A stretch of 64,000 bases of DNA from Diprion similis. Lineage: Eukaryota > Arthropoda > Insecta > Hymenoptera > Diprionidae. The notes below the pieces were generated by a model, which did no database searches, had not been told where the DNA came from, and saw nothing but the letters and a program-made list of their open reading frames with translations. Below, piece after piece: positions 1 through 12,233 of the stretch (position 1 is its first letter; each line of letters starts with the position of its first letter). The stretch covers positions 6,696,001-6,760,000 of the forward strand of contig NC_060116.1 of the NCBI RefSeq assembly GCF_021155765.1, written 5' to 3'. The translations under genes were made by a program, and so were the position numbers.

Positions 1-3000
1 GAGAAAATCTTTTTTCAACATAGTCTTGCCTAGAAGCGGACAGGCTACAGAATTACGAAAATCAAAATTACTATAAAAAATAAAAAAACCATGCAACAAT
101 TCCGTGAATGTGAGTCTCTTTCCATCAACTTCAAACGTTTCACAAATTCCAGTCTCCCAATCTGAAATTAAAAGGTTTACATATTTCAATTTTAATGTAA
201 TGTAATTATTATTCAGGCTTAGAATTGGTAATGCACAAAAAGATAATTTACATATTTCCTGTCTGGGAAACTTGACCTTTGCGTACATCTTAAGTATGAT
301 TCTTGGCTAAACATTTAATCAATTCTCTCTTGTAGTATTGAATAGTATTTTAAACATCACACATTTACGTAACTTTGATATTTCGAGTTATACGTGTTTA
401 TTTACATTTAAATTCACGAAACAGATGACGAATACAAGTATTGCAAAATATAAATAGTAGTAAGAGTTCCTTATTTTTCGATTAAAATAATGTTCAATGT
501 ATTTCTAAATACTTGCATATAATGAACAAATATTTATCAATGTACTTACTATCAATTACTTTGGATCTATTCTCCTTCGCAATCAAGCTGGCGACGCTTG
601 GTAGAATTTCTTCAACTTGAAGATAGAAAATAACGTACCAACAAATGGCATAGTTTATTATGCAGCGTGACCCTGATAAGTTGCATACATGTAGCCATTT
701 CTTCAAAAATAGCATTAACTGTCTGCATTGCGGGTAATTCTTAATAAAGCATCTGGAAAAATTAAATATTAGAATGACGAATTTGAGAATATTTCCTGGA
801 AAATATTGCAGACTCAAGTTTTTTTACTTCATTAGCTTGGTATTTTCAACGCTTAGTCCATTTTTAAATGAAACATCACAGCTTAGTCCTGTGGGCCTGT
901 GATGAAGCTTGATAATCGGTATCCTTGACGACACCAGAGTTTCATGTATTTCCCATAATTCTGTATGGTCATATAAGCATTGCTCTACAGAACTTATTAA
1001 ATGCTTTTGATATGCCTCATCGTCAGAGTTTCTGCTTCCATTGTATGTACCTATAATAAGTTACAGAAAAATTAAGTAAATCAATGTTAATACTGTCACT
1101 GATTTGATATCAAAACTGATGAATGGAAGAGGAAAAAACCTAAAAAAATGTACACAATTTAAATTGCTTACCGCAATCTAGGAAAACGTCAATGTCGCTA
1201 TCTGGAAATCCCAAGCCAGAAACCCGTGATCCGTATGGATATGCTTTGGCATCAGAAAAGCGCCGTTTTATGGTATTTTCCAAGCATTTTAACAGGGAGT
1301 TAACTTTTACTTTTTGGACAGTCAGTACTTGATTGGATGATTCAATAAATCTTGAAACTTCTACCTCAGCATTTTTTAACAGAGCTTTTGCTTGGTTTGG
1401 CAATACACATCTTGAGTAGTCTCCACTTCGCACCAAGGCTTTGTGTAATGGATGTTTACAATGCTGCACGTAAAATTCAGGAAAGCCCAGCCATAACGTT
1501 GCGCACGGTATGCAAGTATCATAAACCGGTCTCTTCTTAACTGAGCCAATTTTTTTCAAGGCTTTCCGGTGTTTCTTACTATCTACGTGCTCTGCGAAGA
1601 AAAATTCCGTTTTCAACTGTACGTCACAAAACTGACAACAATAAAACTGAATGTTGTACCAAGTGCTTTCTGTTTGTATCAAAATATCTTGCAGAAATTT
1701 GTCGCTTGCTCCATTCCACACCACTTTTTGATCTTTGTGAGAAGCTTCTTGAACGTGTTGAAGAATTACAGCATCGTCGTTTTTCATACGTGATATGTCG
1801 CAAGCGAAACACTGAACTGTATCATCTGAAATTTCTTGAATAAATTCCTTGGAAAGCATCAGTTCGCTCAACTGTTCTGGATAGTTTATGAAATGTTGAT
1901 TATCTCGTTCCATTTGTGCTAAACAATCAGCATGTGAAGAGCTGCGAATATGTTCATAAAAAGTCTGTACTTGACTAGGTACAGTGCTCTGACAAATCAA
2001 ACAGTATATTTCATTTAATGCTTTTGGAAAGCACAATTCGCAGCTCAATTTTATAATTCTCAGTTTTTCTTGATTCATGTCATAAATGTACTGCATATCA
2101 CTATCGAAATATCGTGGATTGAGCACTTTTCTTGAAGGCTTTTTTTTTATCTTTCGATTGACGGCTGATTGTTGTAATTGATCTTTTGGGAATTTCTGAC
2201 TTTTCAAGGACTTCGGATTCTTAGCGACAATTGTTTTCGTTACTCCAGCATCATCATCTTCATCAAGATTTTCTAACTTTGTTGTAAGATTCTGTTTCAT
2301 CTTTATATCAGAACTACTCGTACTCAGTTTTTCTGGCTTTACTTCTATAATTTCTAATTCATTTGTAAATATCTCTAAGCTGGTCTTTTGCTTGGGTTCC
2401 TTGGCTACTATTGGACTTGATAAATGATCTACTGATACATCACCTTTAGGAGTTGACTTCAAATTTTCGTTGGTAGAAATCAAAGTTTTGTCTCGTTGCC
2501 CCAATAAATGTTCAGATACAACTTGGAGGCCAGCAAGGTCGCATTCAAACAGCTCGCGTTTGAATTGACCAGTCCCTGAAGGTACTGTTATTGTATCATC
2601 ACATGTTGCCCGAAGAAAAGATTTTTGGTGGGCATTTTTTCTACCAGCAGTCTCTTTGCAAAGAAATTGGTGAACAACATCATCTTTTGTAAGCATGTAT
2701 TGTACATGATATTCCGAACGGATGTGCATGTTCGTAGGTTTTCTCCCTTTTATCAAACTATCACATAAAATGCAATAAAAATCTAATCTGAACAGATTAA
2801 TAGTAAAATTCTTTATCCATTTTCGACATTCACCTTCCATGAATTTTACAGGCGGATACATATCCATGCGATTTTCTTGAAACTCTTTGTGTTTTTTCTC
2901 TTCAATATGCATATGGACGGAGCTCCCACCATTTATTGTCTCTTTGCAACAATAACAGAAAAACTTTCCTGGTTTTTGTTCAATTATCTGATTATTTACC

Positions 3001-4097
3001 AGAGCAAGATTTGAAACCGGAGTATTTTGTAGCTCATCATTATCAGTAAACTTTGTAAAATGGTTACTTTCATGGAAATGAACAAGAAACTGTTTCCAAC
3101 TGCTAGCCATGTAATTGGTACACAACTTGCAGACAACTTTTCCGTGAATTTCTACACAACTCGTGATAACTTTTTCAATTCTTTCACAATGGGTTTTCGT
3201 ATATACATGCTTCAGGCAACTCCTAGCATTTTTCACTGAAAGGCTGCAGATAATACAGTTAAAACTTAGGCCATTTCTAAAAATGCCTCTTTCATTGAGA
3301 TTATGTGATATTTGATCTGTTGTAGATAGCATGTTGTAAGGTATTGTATCATCGCATATAGCATGAAGAGGAGATTCTTTATGGGCATTTTTTACACTTC
3401 CAGTTTCTTTGTGAGGGGGTTGGTAAATAATATTATGTTTTTTAAGTATGTTTTGTACATGATCTTTAGAAAGAATATGCTGTTTACTAATTTTTTTCCC
3501 TAGTAGTGAACAGTCACATAAAATGCAATAAAAATCTAATCCACGTAGTTTGAAGATAAAATTCCTAACCAGTTTTCTACATTCACCTTCCGTGAGATTT
3601 ACAGGTGAATCCATTTCCATACGATTTTTTTGAAACTCTTCGTGTTTTTCTTCTTCAATATGCATAGGGACAGAGCTTCCTTCAACTATTGTCTCTTTGC
3701 AACAACAACAGAAAAAAGTTCCCGGTTTCTCTTCAATTATCTGATTATTTACCAGTATAAGATTTGAGGTCCAAGTTTGTTGTGGCTCGCCAATTTGAAT
3801 AAGATTAGAATGGCCAGTTTCATTGAAATGAACAAGAAAGTGTCTCCAACTACTCGCCACGTAATTGGTACACAACTTGCAGCCAACATTTCCATGAATT
3901 TCCACACAACTGGTGATGACTTTCTCAATGGCTTGACAATGGGAAGTTTTCGATATATGCTTCAGGCATTTTTTCATACCTTTCACTGAGAGTTTGCAAA
4001 TAAAACAGTAATAAGTTTTTTCGTATTTAAAAATGCCTCTGGCATTGAGCCTTGATGATTCTTCATCTGTTGTAAGTAATATCGATGACGTATCCAT
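1..4097 (-). CDS. TUT1-like terminal nucleotidyltransferase with many zinc fingers (partial)
   Basis: Seen: four exons on the minus strand, 4097-1172, 1050-828, 752-550 and 161-1, all with GT/AG borders and matching phases. They give at least 1171 residues before the window ends. The start is the ATG at 4097. Residues 1-900 carry about a dozen matrin/U1-like C2H2 fingers, and residues 7-250 are repeated at 257-501. The nucleotidyltransferase core starts near residue 954: a GS motif (956-957), then the DxD pair D968/D970. Exon 2 holds the third Asp in a TGLxCDVSFKNGLS context. Exon 4 holds the PAP-associated motif (LLHGFF.FYS.FDF). Known: this family adds U or A to RNA 3' ends; TUT1 acts on U6 snRNA and some mRNAs in the nucleus. 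No RRM, usual in TUT1, is visible, so another noncanonical poly(A) polymerase subfamily is possible. The catalytic residues look intact. The C-terminus is outside the window. Confidence 0.9.
2595..4079 (-). repeat. Tandem internal duplication of a 250-residue zinc-finger module
   Basis: Within the TUT1-like gene, residues 7-250 (4079-3348) and 257-501 (3329-2595) are two copies of one module at an offset of 250 residues. Long stretches are nearly identical, such as EKVITSCVEIHG, VCKLCTNY.ASSW and LVNNQIIE.KPG. Finger ligands are kept in both copies. The flanking NAHKES/NAHQKS spacers match as well, so the unit was copied whole inside a single exon. Confidence 0.9.
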
Positions 4098-5778
4098 TTC
4101 AGCTATTTTTCAATTTCATCTGAAAATGGTAACATTGTCCGTTATGAAACCTAGTAAATAATAATGACAATCTTAGTTAAAACATGCTCTGACTATGCAG
4201 AATCTAATTTATTTGCGAGGAACAAGACTCAAGGGAAATATTATTAGAGCGTGTATTGACAATTGTGAATATTGATAACAGTTTCTCAAAACAACTGTAC
4301 GAGATGAAAATTAGTATGATTGTTATAAATGGATATTGTTACTTGGAAGAAACTATTCTAGCTAAGTTGAAGTCAAGTTTGCCTTTGTCTAGCAACAATT
4401 ACTTCTGGAGCTAATTTTACGTGATCTGATCATTGTATTAGGAAGCTCTGTATAGGTTTCATTAACCGCTTGAGACTATTGACACATGTCACCACATGGT
4501 GAATGACAATAGCCCTGAAGAAAAACAAAAAGAACCTCTCAGACTCATCGGCACTTTACTTGGATGCAAATTGTACTTTTTGCACACAAAATCACGGAAA
4601 TGACGTTTTGTTTGCTGGTATAGACCGCAATATATGCGCTCGATATTATCAGAATTTAAATGTAAATTTACCATCTCATTGTCAGTCTGAGTCTGAAGTT
4701 CGAATCTTTGCTTGTCCTAATGATTATCACATTCACTGTCCGGCGTCCACGACCTCTTTGCACTTGGGAGTGGTGCAGACTATTATTCTGACGTATAAAC
4801 ATAATTCATGTGCAAAACGCATGTTTTGAGAAACAGGGACAGAACCGTGTTCGTGTTACATGCTGGACGCTTACCAAGTGCGTTCAAAAATTAGGCCATT
4901 TAGGCCTTCGGCTGTTTCGAAAAGTGAGGCAGATAATAGACTAACTAGACAAAAGCAGCCGCCTAGTTAGCCAGTGTAGGACACTGTTATTTACCTTCAC
5001 ACACTCCGCGTTCTTTCGCGTTTGTGGTTGTCTGTCTTCAATCACTTTAATCACGTCTCGGATTTTTAACAATGTGTCACGACGCCATGTACACAAAAAC
5101 AAGAGAAAACATCGATTGATTTGTATGTGGTAATGTTAAAAGAGTCTCAACGACATGTTTCAAGATGATATATCCACGTGATATTTATGAAGAAATGTCT
5201 CTACTAAGAGGTATTTTTTAAGCATCGTCCTGAGCGGACGTTATTTCATCAATCGGAGCGTGAGTATACAAGTGTTTGAATTATTTTCAGGTTAAGTCAC
5301 CCCTTCCCTATCGCTTAGAACTATAAATTTTTTGAACTCGTATTGTTATTCAGTTTGAAAAAAAATCTTACGAATCGAACTTACGATTTGAAAAATCACT
5401 GTTTCGCTCTTTTTCAAAAGTACATAAACGTCACGGGCGTCAGGAACAATTCATAAACAATGACCGATTACTTTAACTGTACTGCACACCTGAAGTATGT
5501 TTACTTCTCGGTCAGAAGTTTTCAATAAAAAAAGGATTTAATTAATTTTTCTCCGAGTTTTGTACACTTTTTATTTTATCGTTTCATTGTTGACTACATA
5601 ATTCATGTCATCGCTGAATACCAGTTATAGATGTGTGGTAATCAATTGATATTATTTCTATGAGAATTCTATCAAGAACAGCTATAATTTTTCACAACTT
5701 TGAACAATAACCAACCAATATGTTTAAAGAGGTTTGAAATCAGTACATGTTAAAATTCTCAGGTGTTCACAGTGGACG
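4098..5778. other. Divergent intergenic region and 5' leader
   Basis: This stretch separates the minus-strand TUT1-like gene from the plus-strand integrase/zinc-finger gene, so it should hold both promoters. A good donor (GTGAGT) lies at 5260 and a pyrimidine-poor acceptor (CTCAG) ends at 5762, 17 bases before the ATG at 5779. An untranslated first exon ending at 5259 is therefore likely for the plus-strand gene. A 108-codon open frame at 4503-4829 has no recognisable features and is not called. Confidence 0.5.
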
Positions 5779-8762
5779 ATGGAAAGTACAGCCTCAGTGA
5801 ATAGCGAATGGTTGGAAAATAAACTGACTGTATCGAACAAGATAAAACCTTTAATAAATGGGGTTGAACCTCATTTCGTGTCCGTGAAAGAAGAGGTAGA
5901 CTTTTTCGAAGAAATTTCATGTGCAAAGCATCTTAACTCACGAACTAATTCGCTTAAATGCTTGAAAAAGCATAAAATTAAACAAAATACTTGCACTCTA
6001 CCGCCAATACAGAACCAGAATCAAATTACTGTGAGTTTATAATCAAAGATTACCATTCGTCAGTTAAAACTGAAAGGAACAACTAGATTTATAATATAGA
6101 ATACTTACTTACGATTATTCATGATTTTATAGGCTGCCAATTCGAGCTTCGAGACAATGAGTCACGTTGATGAAATTGTACCAAACGATAGGCACGAAAA
6201 TAATCATGTTTCGGCCGAAAGGATAGATTCTCGATGTCAAGTTGATATCATTGATATGAGGAATGATCAAGTTCTAGAGTACAAATTTATTCTTGTTTAT
6301 GAAGATCAGGCATCCAAATTTGTCATACTTCGCCCATTGAGAAGTAAAGATATGAAAGCTGTGGTAACAGAATTGTTTGATATCTTAACAATTATTGGAC
6401 CGCCTCGAGTTTTGCAGAGTGGAAATGGTCGAGAGTTTGCCAGTGAAATCGTTCATGAGTTGAGATCGTTGTGGATAGACCTACTAATAGTACATGGTAA
6501 TGTTCAGATGTCTACTACTAGTACTAAGCGAGATTTTACTAAACTACTAAAAACCTGGCTTGTACAAAATCCTGGTAAAACATGGTACGATGGGCTGAGG
6601 TTTGTTCAAATAAATGAAAATACAACATCGCATTCTGAGTCTAATAAAACTCCTTACGAATTGTTATTTCTCAACAATGGCAATGGTACCTTTAATGTTT
6701 CCATTGGTACAAACCAAACTATGCAAACAATATGGTGCGAGGAAGATTGGCAAAGAGTTATGGATGATCAAAAGCAGAGTACAGCAAACAGTGATCATGC
6801 AAAACTACTCGGAGATAATTCTAGCCGAAGACACATGAACAGTTGCTTGGTTATTGAAAACGATGGGAATGTAAGTATGGCATTCAATCGTTAATTCTCA
6901 CTTTTCTATTTATTAGGTGAAAAATTTCAGGAAGCTGAAAGTTTATTGCAAAAAAAGTTATCACCAGTATTAGTGCATTTGTTTACATTATGTTGATACA
7001 AACTAATGAAACCTTATTTTTTTAGCTTCTCGCAAAGGATGATAGCAACGATCAAACTAGTAATACAATTGAAAAGAGGACTAGACGATCCTTCGCCAAT
7101 TCTGATAACTCCAGTGGATTTAAATTCGTAAATGTTAAAAATGAGAGCCCATTGCACATTACACAACTAGACGACTCACAATCAGAAACAGAAATGAGCG
7201 TAACTTGTCAGACTAAACCAAAACAGCGTGATAAGTACCAGTTAAAATGTAAAATATGCCAAAAACGATACATGAAGTTGGGCCATCTAAAGAATCATAT
7301 GAGATCACATACAAAAGCAAATGATTACGAATGCACAATTTGTTGCAAAAAATATCGTCTCCTAACGGTTTACGAAAAGCATATGCGGCGGTTCCACAAT
7401 TCAGATGAAATTTCATCAAACGTCACAGATGCTGGGTCTAAAGAAGACCTTGGTAGTGGTACAGAAGAAAATTCGGACCCAAAAAAAATACTCGAAGTTG
7501 AGGAAAAAAGTGACAATACTACGACACACAATCGTAGTAAAAAAGCAAATAATGTTGGAAAAGGTTCGAGTCGATCTGGTAAGAAATTATCAAAGGAGAT
7601 CAGATCTACCAGATTGAATGGCTCACCGTTATTAGAATGCAGCTATTGCCAGCAGAAGTTTGACTTTCCGAGTGTTTTGAAAAGGCATGTTCGTTCGCAT
7701 ACTAATGAACGCCCATACGTCTGCAAAGTTTGTAATAAAAGTTTCAAACAATTGGGACACCTCAGCCAGCACTCTCTGACCCATACAGATTATCGTTCCT
7801 TCCAGTGCGCGACATGTAACATAAAATTTGAATCATTGGACAGTTTGAAGATCCACACGCAATCACATCGAGGTGATTCTCTGCTGTACAGACCTAAAGA
7901 AGTATATCGTTTGTTTGAATGTGATAATTGCAAAAAAGTATTCACTACCAAAAGCGTTCTAGAAAGGCATATCTTTACACATACCCATGAACGACAGTTC
8001 GGTTGTAAAGTGTGTGGAAAAAGGTTTAAGCAAGCTGGCCACGTTAAGTCTCATATGTTGGTACATACAGGGGAGCGTAAGTTCGAGTGTACGGTTTGCT
8101 CAAAGAGATTTAGCCTTTCAAACTCCCTCAAAAAACATATGTACATTCACAATGGTGAGAAGCCCTATCAGTGCGACGTGTGTGGTGCTCGTTTTCTTGA
8201 AAAACGAAATTTGAATGGTCACTTAATGACTCATACAAATGAACGACCCTTTTCCTGCAACATTTGTGGCAAGAGATATACCCTTGCAGACACTCTCAGG
8301 CGTCACATAAGCGCAGCTCACGAGGATGGGAGGACATATCAGTGCGAGATCTGTGCTAAAATGTTTAAACAGTTGGCACATTTGTATGTACATAAAAAGG
8401 TTCACACGGATGAACGACCGTACCAATGTCACCTGTGTGAAAAAAATTTTAAGCATAAGAATGTTTTAAAATCACACTTGGCGATACATGCGAACCTGCG
8501 ACCTTTTGAATGCGATGTTTGCAAAGCCACATTTGTAAGGAAGACTAATCTCCAAACTCATATAGCTTCTGCACACATGAACGAACGGCCATATGTTTGC
8601 ACAATTTGTAACAAACGATTTAAACAAGTCAGCCACTTGAATGGTCACGTTGTTGTTCATAGTAATTCCATGCCTTACCAGTGTGACTTTTGTGACCGGC
8701 GTTGCAATAGGTTGGATAACTTGAAAAAGCATATGCGTCTACACACTAAAACTAAAGAATAA
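5779..8762 (+). CDS. Degenerate integrase core fused to 15 C2H2 zinc fingers
   Basis: Seen: three exons, 5779-6030, 6133-6870 and 7026-8762, joined in phase 0 at GT/AG borders, giving 908 residues. The start is the first ATG of the open frame. Exon 2 (residues 85-330) reads as an rve integrase core: QVDIIDM (D122), then FILVYEDQASKFVILRPL and a GREF block. The second catalytic Asp is Gly (SGNGREF, G181), and the Glu position after HG is not acidic (apparently K216). Strand transfer should be lost. Exon 3 carries 15 C2H2 fingers. Fingers 1, 4, 7, 11 and 14 share a helix of the (F/Y)KQxxHL type. Known: host genes derived from this integrase type exist (for example the KRBA2 and SCAND3/ZBED9 families). 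Inferred: a domesticated nuclear DNA-binding protein. The reading frame is intact over 2.7 kb, so it is not a decaying transposon copy. Confidence 0.9.
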
Positions 8763-10427
8763 GGAAGTTTTCCTCAACACATTGAAACATACTACAGTAA
8801 TTATTACAAATAGTTTATGAATTAGATTTGAATTCAATGATATTCTATGAAAATGTTATTCTGCCATGTGGCGAGTTACATTTTCTTTTGAATAATTAAA
8901 TGATACGGCACTGACCCTTGCTAGTGATTAGAATGTACTTCTTATTTTAGAATTTTAATTTGCATGAATATTTAATAGAAGAAGTAATTTTACTTAGATT
9001 GACTGAGAACAATGATACAGACAATTCTGTTATGATTTATAATTGCTTAACATTTAAGCATATTTTTTACCATACCTATTTATACGTTTTATTGTATTGA
9101 TATATACCTGACCTATATAACGGGATACCTGCAGCATCTTGATTTTCTTAGCTAACAAACTAATGCTGCACTTGGTTAGTCTGTTTGATTGTGGACGATG
9201 TTTAAAGTAATTTTTGATAAGATTTAAGTTGAATCTTAGAATTCGTAAGTTTATTTAATTTATGATCTTATGATGGAGGCAAAAATTAGCCAGATGCTGT
9301 GTGTAGTTCAATTCTGAAACTTTAAATATTATTTATGTTAACTTATCGAGAGATTAAAATTCACATCTTGTTATGCAGATAGGTCATTTTTTTATTTTAT
9401 TATTCTGATTCTTGGTGAATTTCAGGTGTAGCAATCAAGTATTTGTAAATTGTGAAGCTTATTTTTAATGTACATGTATATAACGGATGAAAAATTTATT
9501 ATACTGTTCTTCAAATACCTAGACTAAAACAAGTTCTACAGTAACTGGTAACAAAAATCATAGTCTGAAGTCAGTGATTCCAAATTTTTTCAGGATGTGT
9601 GTAATTTAGTGTACAAAAACCTATATACTATTTCATAATTCAGAAGAAAACATGACAAAGGTCACCTGTTTTCTGAACATGTAATGTAATTTTTCGTAAA
9701 TTTATTAATTGCACAATTTTAATTGTTGGAGTAATACGAAATAGAAAATACACAATTCAGTATGTAGGTATGTACATACATGTTTAAAATTTCCTCGATC
9801 TGCTGAAAGGATCTGAGATTAACTAAATCTGAGGAAAGTTGTGATTGGTCAAGTTAGGAACTACCTTGGAGATAAATAAAATGTTTGGAAATTTGACAAT
9901 TGGTATGAAAACTTCATAATTTCTTATTCCCGACTGACTAACTGTAGGATCTAATTCACGCATAAACTCTTTTGTAACAATGATGTATATTTTTCATAAT
10001 AAACGATTTGAAAAATTCTATGACTTTTACTATAATCATAACTTGTCATTCAAATTCTACGATTCAAATGTGACAGTTCACAGCTCACACAACTGTGTGT
10101 GTGTGAATATTCGCCGTATGGATGAGTCTGATACTAAAAATATTACTTGTTTACTTGTTTGAACAGAGTACTGTGGCAATCTAGTTTAACCTATTTACGT
10201 ATTTGTTTATTCCCCACTGAAGAGCAACAGTACCATATTTCTATGTCAACCACGATTTTAAAATCCGGAACTTGAAAAACTGGTAAAGATGTTTTAGGTT
10301 ATGTTTGACCTACTGTGAAAATTATTCCATTTTAGCGTATTTCAATTTTTATACGGCCATTTGATGCACTACTAACACCAATTTTCAAAACAGGTATCGC
10401 TCTAATCTGAAGTAGCAATCGAATAGG
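8763..10427 (+). other. Zinc-finger gene 3' UTR and UROS upstream DNA
   Basis: AT-rich DNA without a convincing gene. AATAAA signals at 9875-9880 and 9998-10003 are possible 3' ends of the zinc-finger gene. The UROS promoter must lie in the last few hundred bases. A CAG at 10391-10393 could be the acceptor of a 5' UTR intron before the UROS ATG. Confidence 0.4.
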
Positions 10428-11405
10428 ATGTCGGTAGCTCGGAGTAAAGTTTTACTCTGTAAAGCCAAGGCGCAAGGAGAATCAGCGGAAGGGGAGAAAA
10501 GCTATGCAACGGTTCTCGAATCAGCAGGATTTTCATGCACGCAACTATCCGTTTTACGATTCGAATTTAGCAATCTTGAGGAGCTGCGGGTTCTCCTTGT
10601 TCAAAATTTGCACTCAGGTACAAAAAAGTTCCATCGAAGCTGGTATTGAATAACTTCTATTTTTTTAAATTGAATTATGACGTAACATTGCTGCTTTAAA
10701 AGCATGAAAATCAACTTAATAATTTACTTGCCTGTTAATTAAGACAGTTTCAATTTTTTTAATTGACCAGGTTTGATTCTCACGAGTCCTCGCAGCGCAG
10801 AAGCTGTGAAACTTTCTCTCGAACAGGGAGAAGCGGGGTCAGAGTCGATCTTTAGTAATATTTGGAAAAATCTGCCCATCTACTGCGTAGGTGCAGCGAC
10901 TGAACAAGTGGCTAGAAACATTCTCGGCTTACAAAGTTGTTGTGGTTCTGAAACCGGTAATGCCGAAGAGCTGGCCAAGTTCATAATAAACGAAATGCAA
11001 TCTGCAAGGAATAATGCTGAAGTGAGGCCACTTTTGTACCCCTGCAGTGCTATTGCAAGAGATACCATTACGACTACACTCGAAGCTGCTCGTATACCTT
11101 TGCAGAAATTAACTGTCTACAAAACTCTACCCAGCAAAACGTTAGAAACAGATTTAAGCGATATCTTTGGCCATTCGCTACCAGAGTATCTAGTTTTTTT
11201 CAGTCCCTCTGCTGTGAGGTATGTTACAAACGTTATCAAGCGAAACAGACAGGAAAAATCAATGGAAGAAATCAAATTTGTAGCTATTGGTCCTGTGACT
11301 GAACAAGCTCTTGTCGATGCTGGCTTAAAAGTATCCGCAACTTCTCGCCAACCTGATCCTGTTGCGTTATCAAATGCGCTTCGGAATATGTTGGTTACAA
11401 GTTGA
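10428..11405 (+). CDS. UROS: Uroporphyrinogen-III synthase
   Basis: Seen: two exons, 10428-10617 and 10771-11405, joined at CAG/GTACAA and CCAG/G in phase 1. They give 274 residues, close to the usual length of about 265. The HemD fold signatures are present in order: an N-terminal strand with VLLCKA, ILTSPRSAEAV, YCVGAATEQVAR, GSETGNAEELA, LYPCSAIARDT, FFSPSAVR and AIGPVTEQAL near the end. Known: the enzyme cyclises hydroxymethylbilane with inversion of ring D to make uroporphyrinogen III, a cytosolic step of heme synthesis. No transit peptide is visible, as expected. The start is the first ATG; the next in-frame residues already belong to the conserved fold. The family has few strictly conserved residues, so the call rests on the whole pattern. 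Confidence 0.93.
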
Positions 11406-11864
11406 CTAGGAGAGCTGTGGTTCTAATTTTCTTGTACTTTAATGAACTACAGGAAGTTCTACAAAGACCACATTTTTTATTCTGACGAACGCTCATCCAC
11501 TAAAATTATCTCATGTAAATAGAATTCTCTATGATTATTGGCACGCAGAGTGGGTAATTTAATAAGTTATTGATTTCTTAAGGTGTATATTGGTAATATA
11601 GGTATATCGGCAGGTTGTCTACAAGTTTATTCGAATCACAATCATCCACATATTCTAAAACAGTGCTGTAATATACAGCAAAATTCAGACGTAATAATAG
11701 TTGTGAACATGAGTTGACTTCTGATTGGTCTAGATGGTGCTTATTAACGTTTTCACGAGTCAAAAACAAGTCAGAATCGGGGTCCTGATGTACCGAAAGT
11801 CAAGAAATAATTTATGTAAGCTGATTCGCGGGCGTGAATATTGCACAAGAATTCCTGTACAAAA

Positions 11865-11917
11865 AATAAACGAAGTAAAACTTCGTGCGATTAATGATAT
11901 TTTATCATTTCAATAAA
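11865..11917 (+). terminator. UROS poly(A) signals
   Basis: Two AATAAA hexamers, at 11865-11870 and 11912-11917, lie about 460 and 510 bases after the UROS stop codon and before the endophilin leader exon. They are the likely 3' end of the UROS transcript. Confidence 0.5.
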
Positions 11918-12039
11918 ACTCAATCACACGAATCAAAGTCGTTCAAGGAGTTGTTTGCAATACAATTCTGCAACCCGTAATAATCATCCGCATGGAAAGT
12001 TTGATTTTTCAGCGCTTTAAATAGTTCGAATTGACCCTG

Positions 12040-12233
12040 AAGAGTATCACGTGACCGTGACGACCAGTTCCATCTGTCGGATGTTGTAAAAATTATTAGG
12101 AAAATGCTCGAGAGAAGGCCTCCTGGTAATCAACTGCTGAACTAACAAACAGCTGTTTCTTGTGTGTCAAATCTGTGCGGGGGGTTAGAAACTACAATTG
12201 AAACAGGACTCGGTATATCAAATAAATAATAAG
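12040..12233 (+). promoter_or_regulatory. Probable promoter and untranslated first exon of endophilin A
   Basis: A strong donor, AAG/GTAAGT, ends an exon-like segment at 12233. The next good acceptor on this strand before the endophilin ATG is TTTCTGTTTCAG ending at 14277, which leaves a 47-base leader with no upstream ATG. A TCACGTGAC palindrome (E-box) sits near 12047, where the core promoter could be. The transcription start is not visible. A TATATAA near 14176 may be a second promoter, and a GC-rich leader-like stretch with a CAG/GTAAAG donor near 13427 may be another first exon. Confidence 0.4.

Noticed and set aside
4503..4829. 108-codon open frame between the divergent genes
   Set aside because: No recognisable domain, lies in the promoter region, and within the length expected by chance in this AT-rich DNA.
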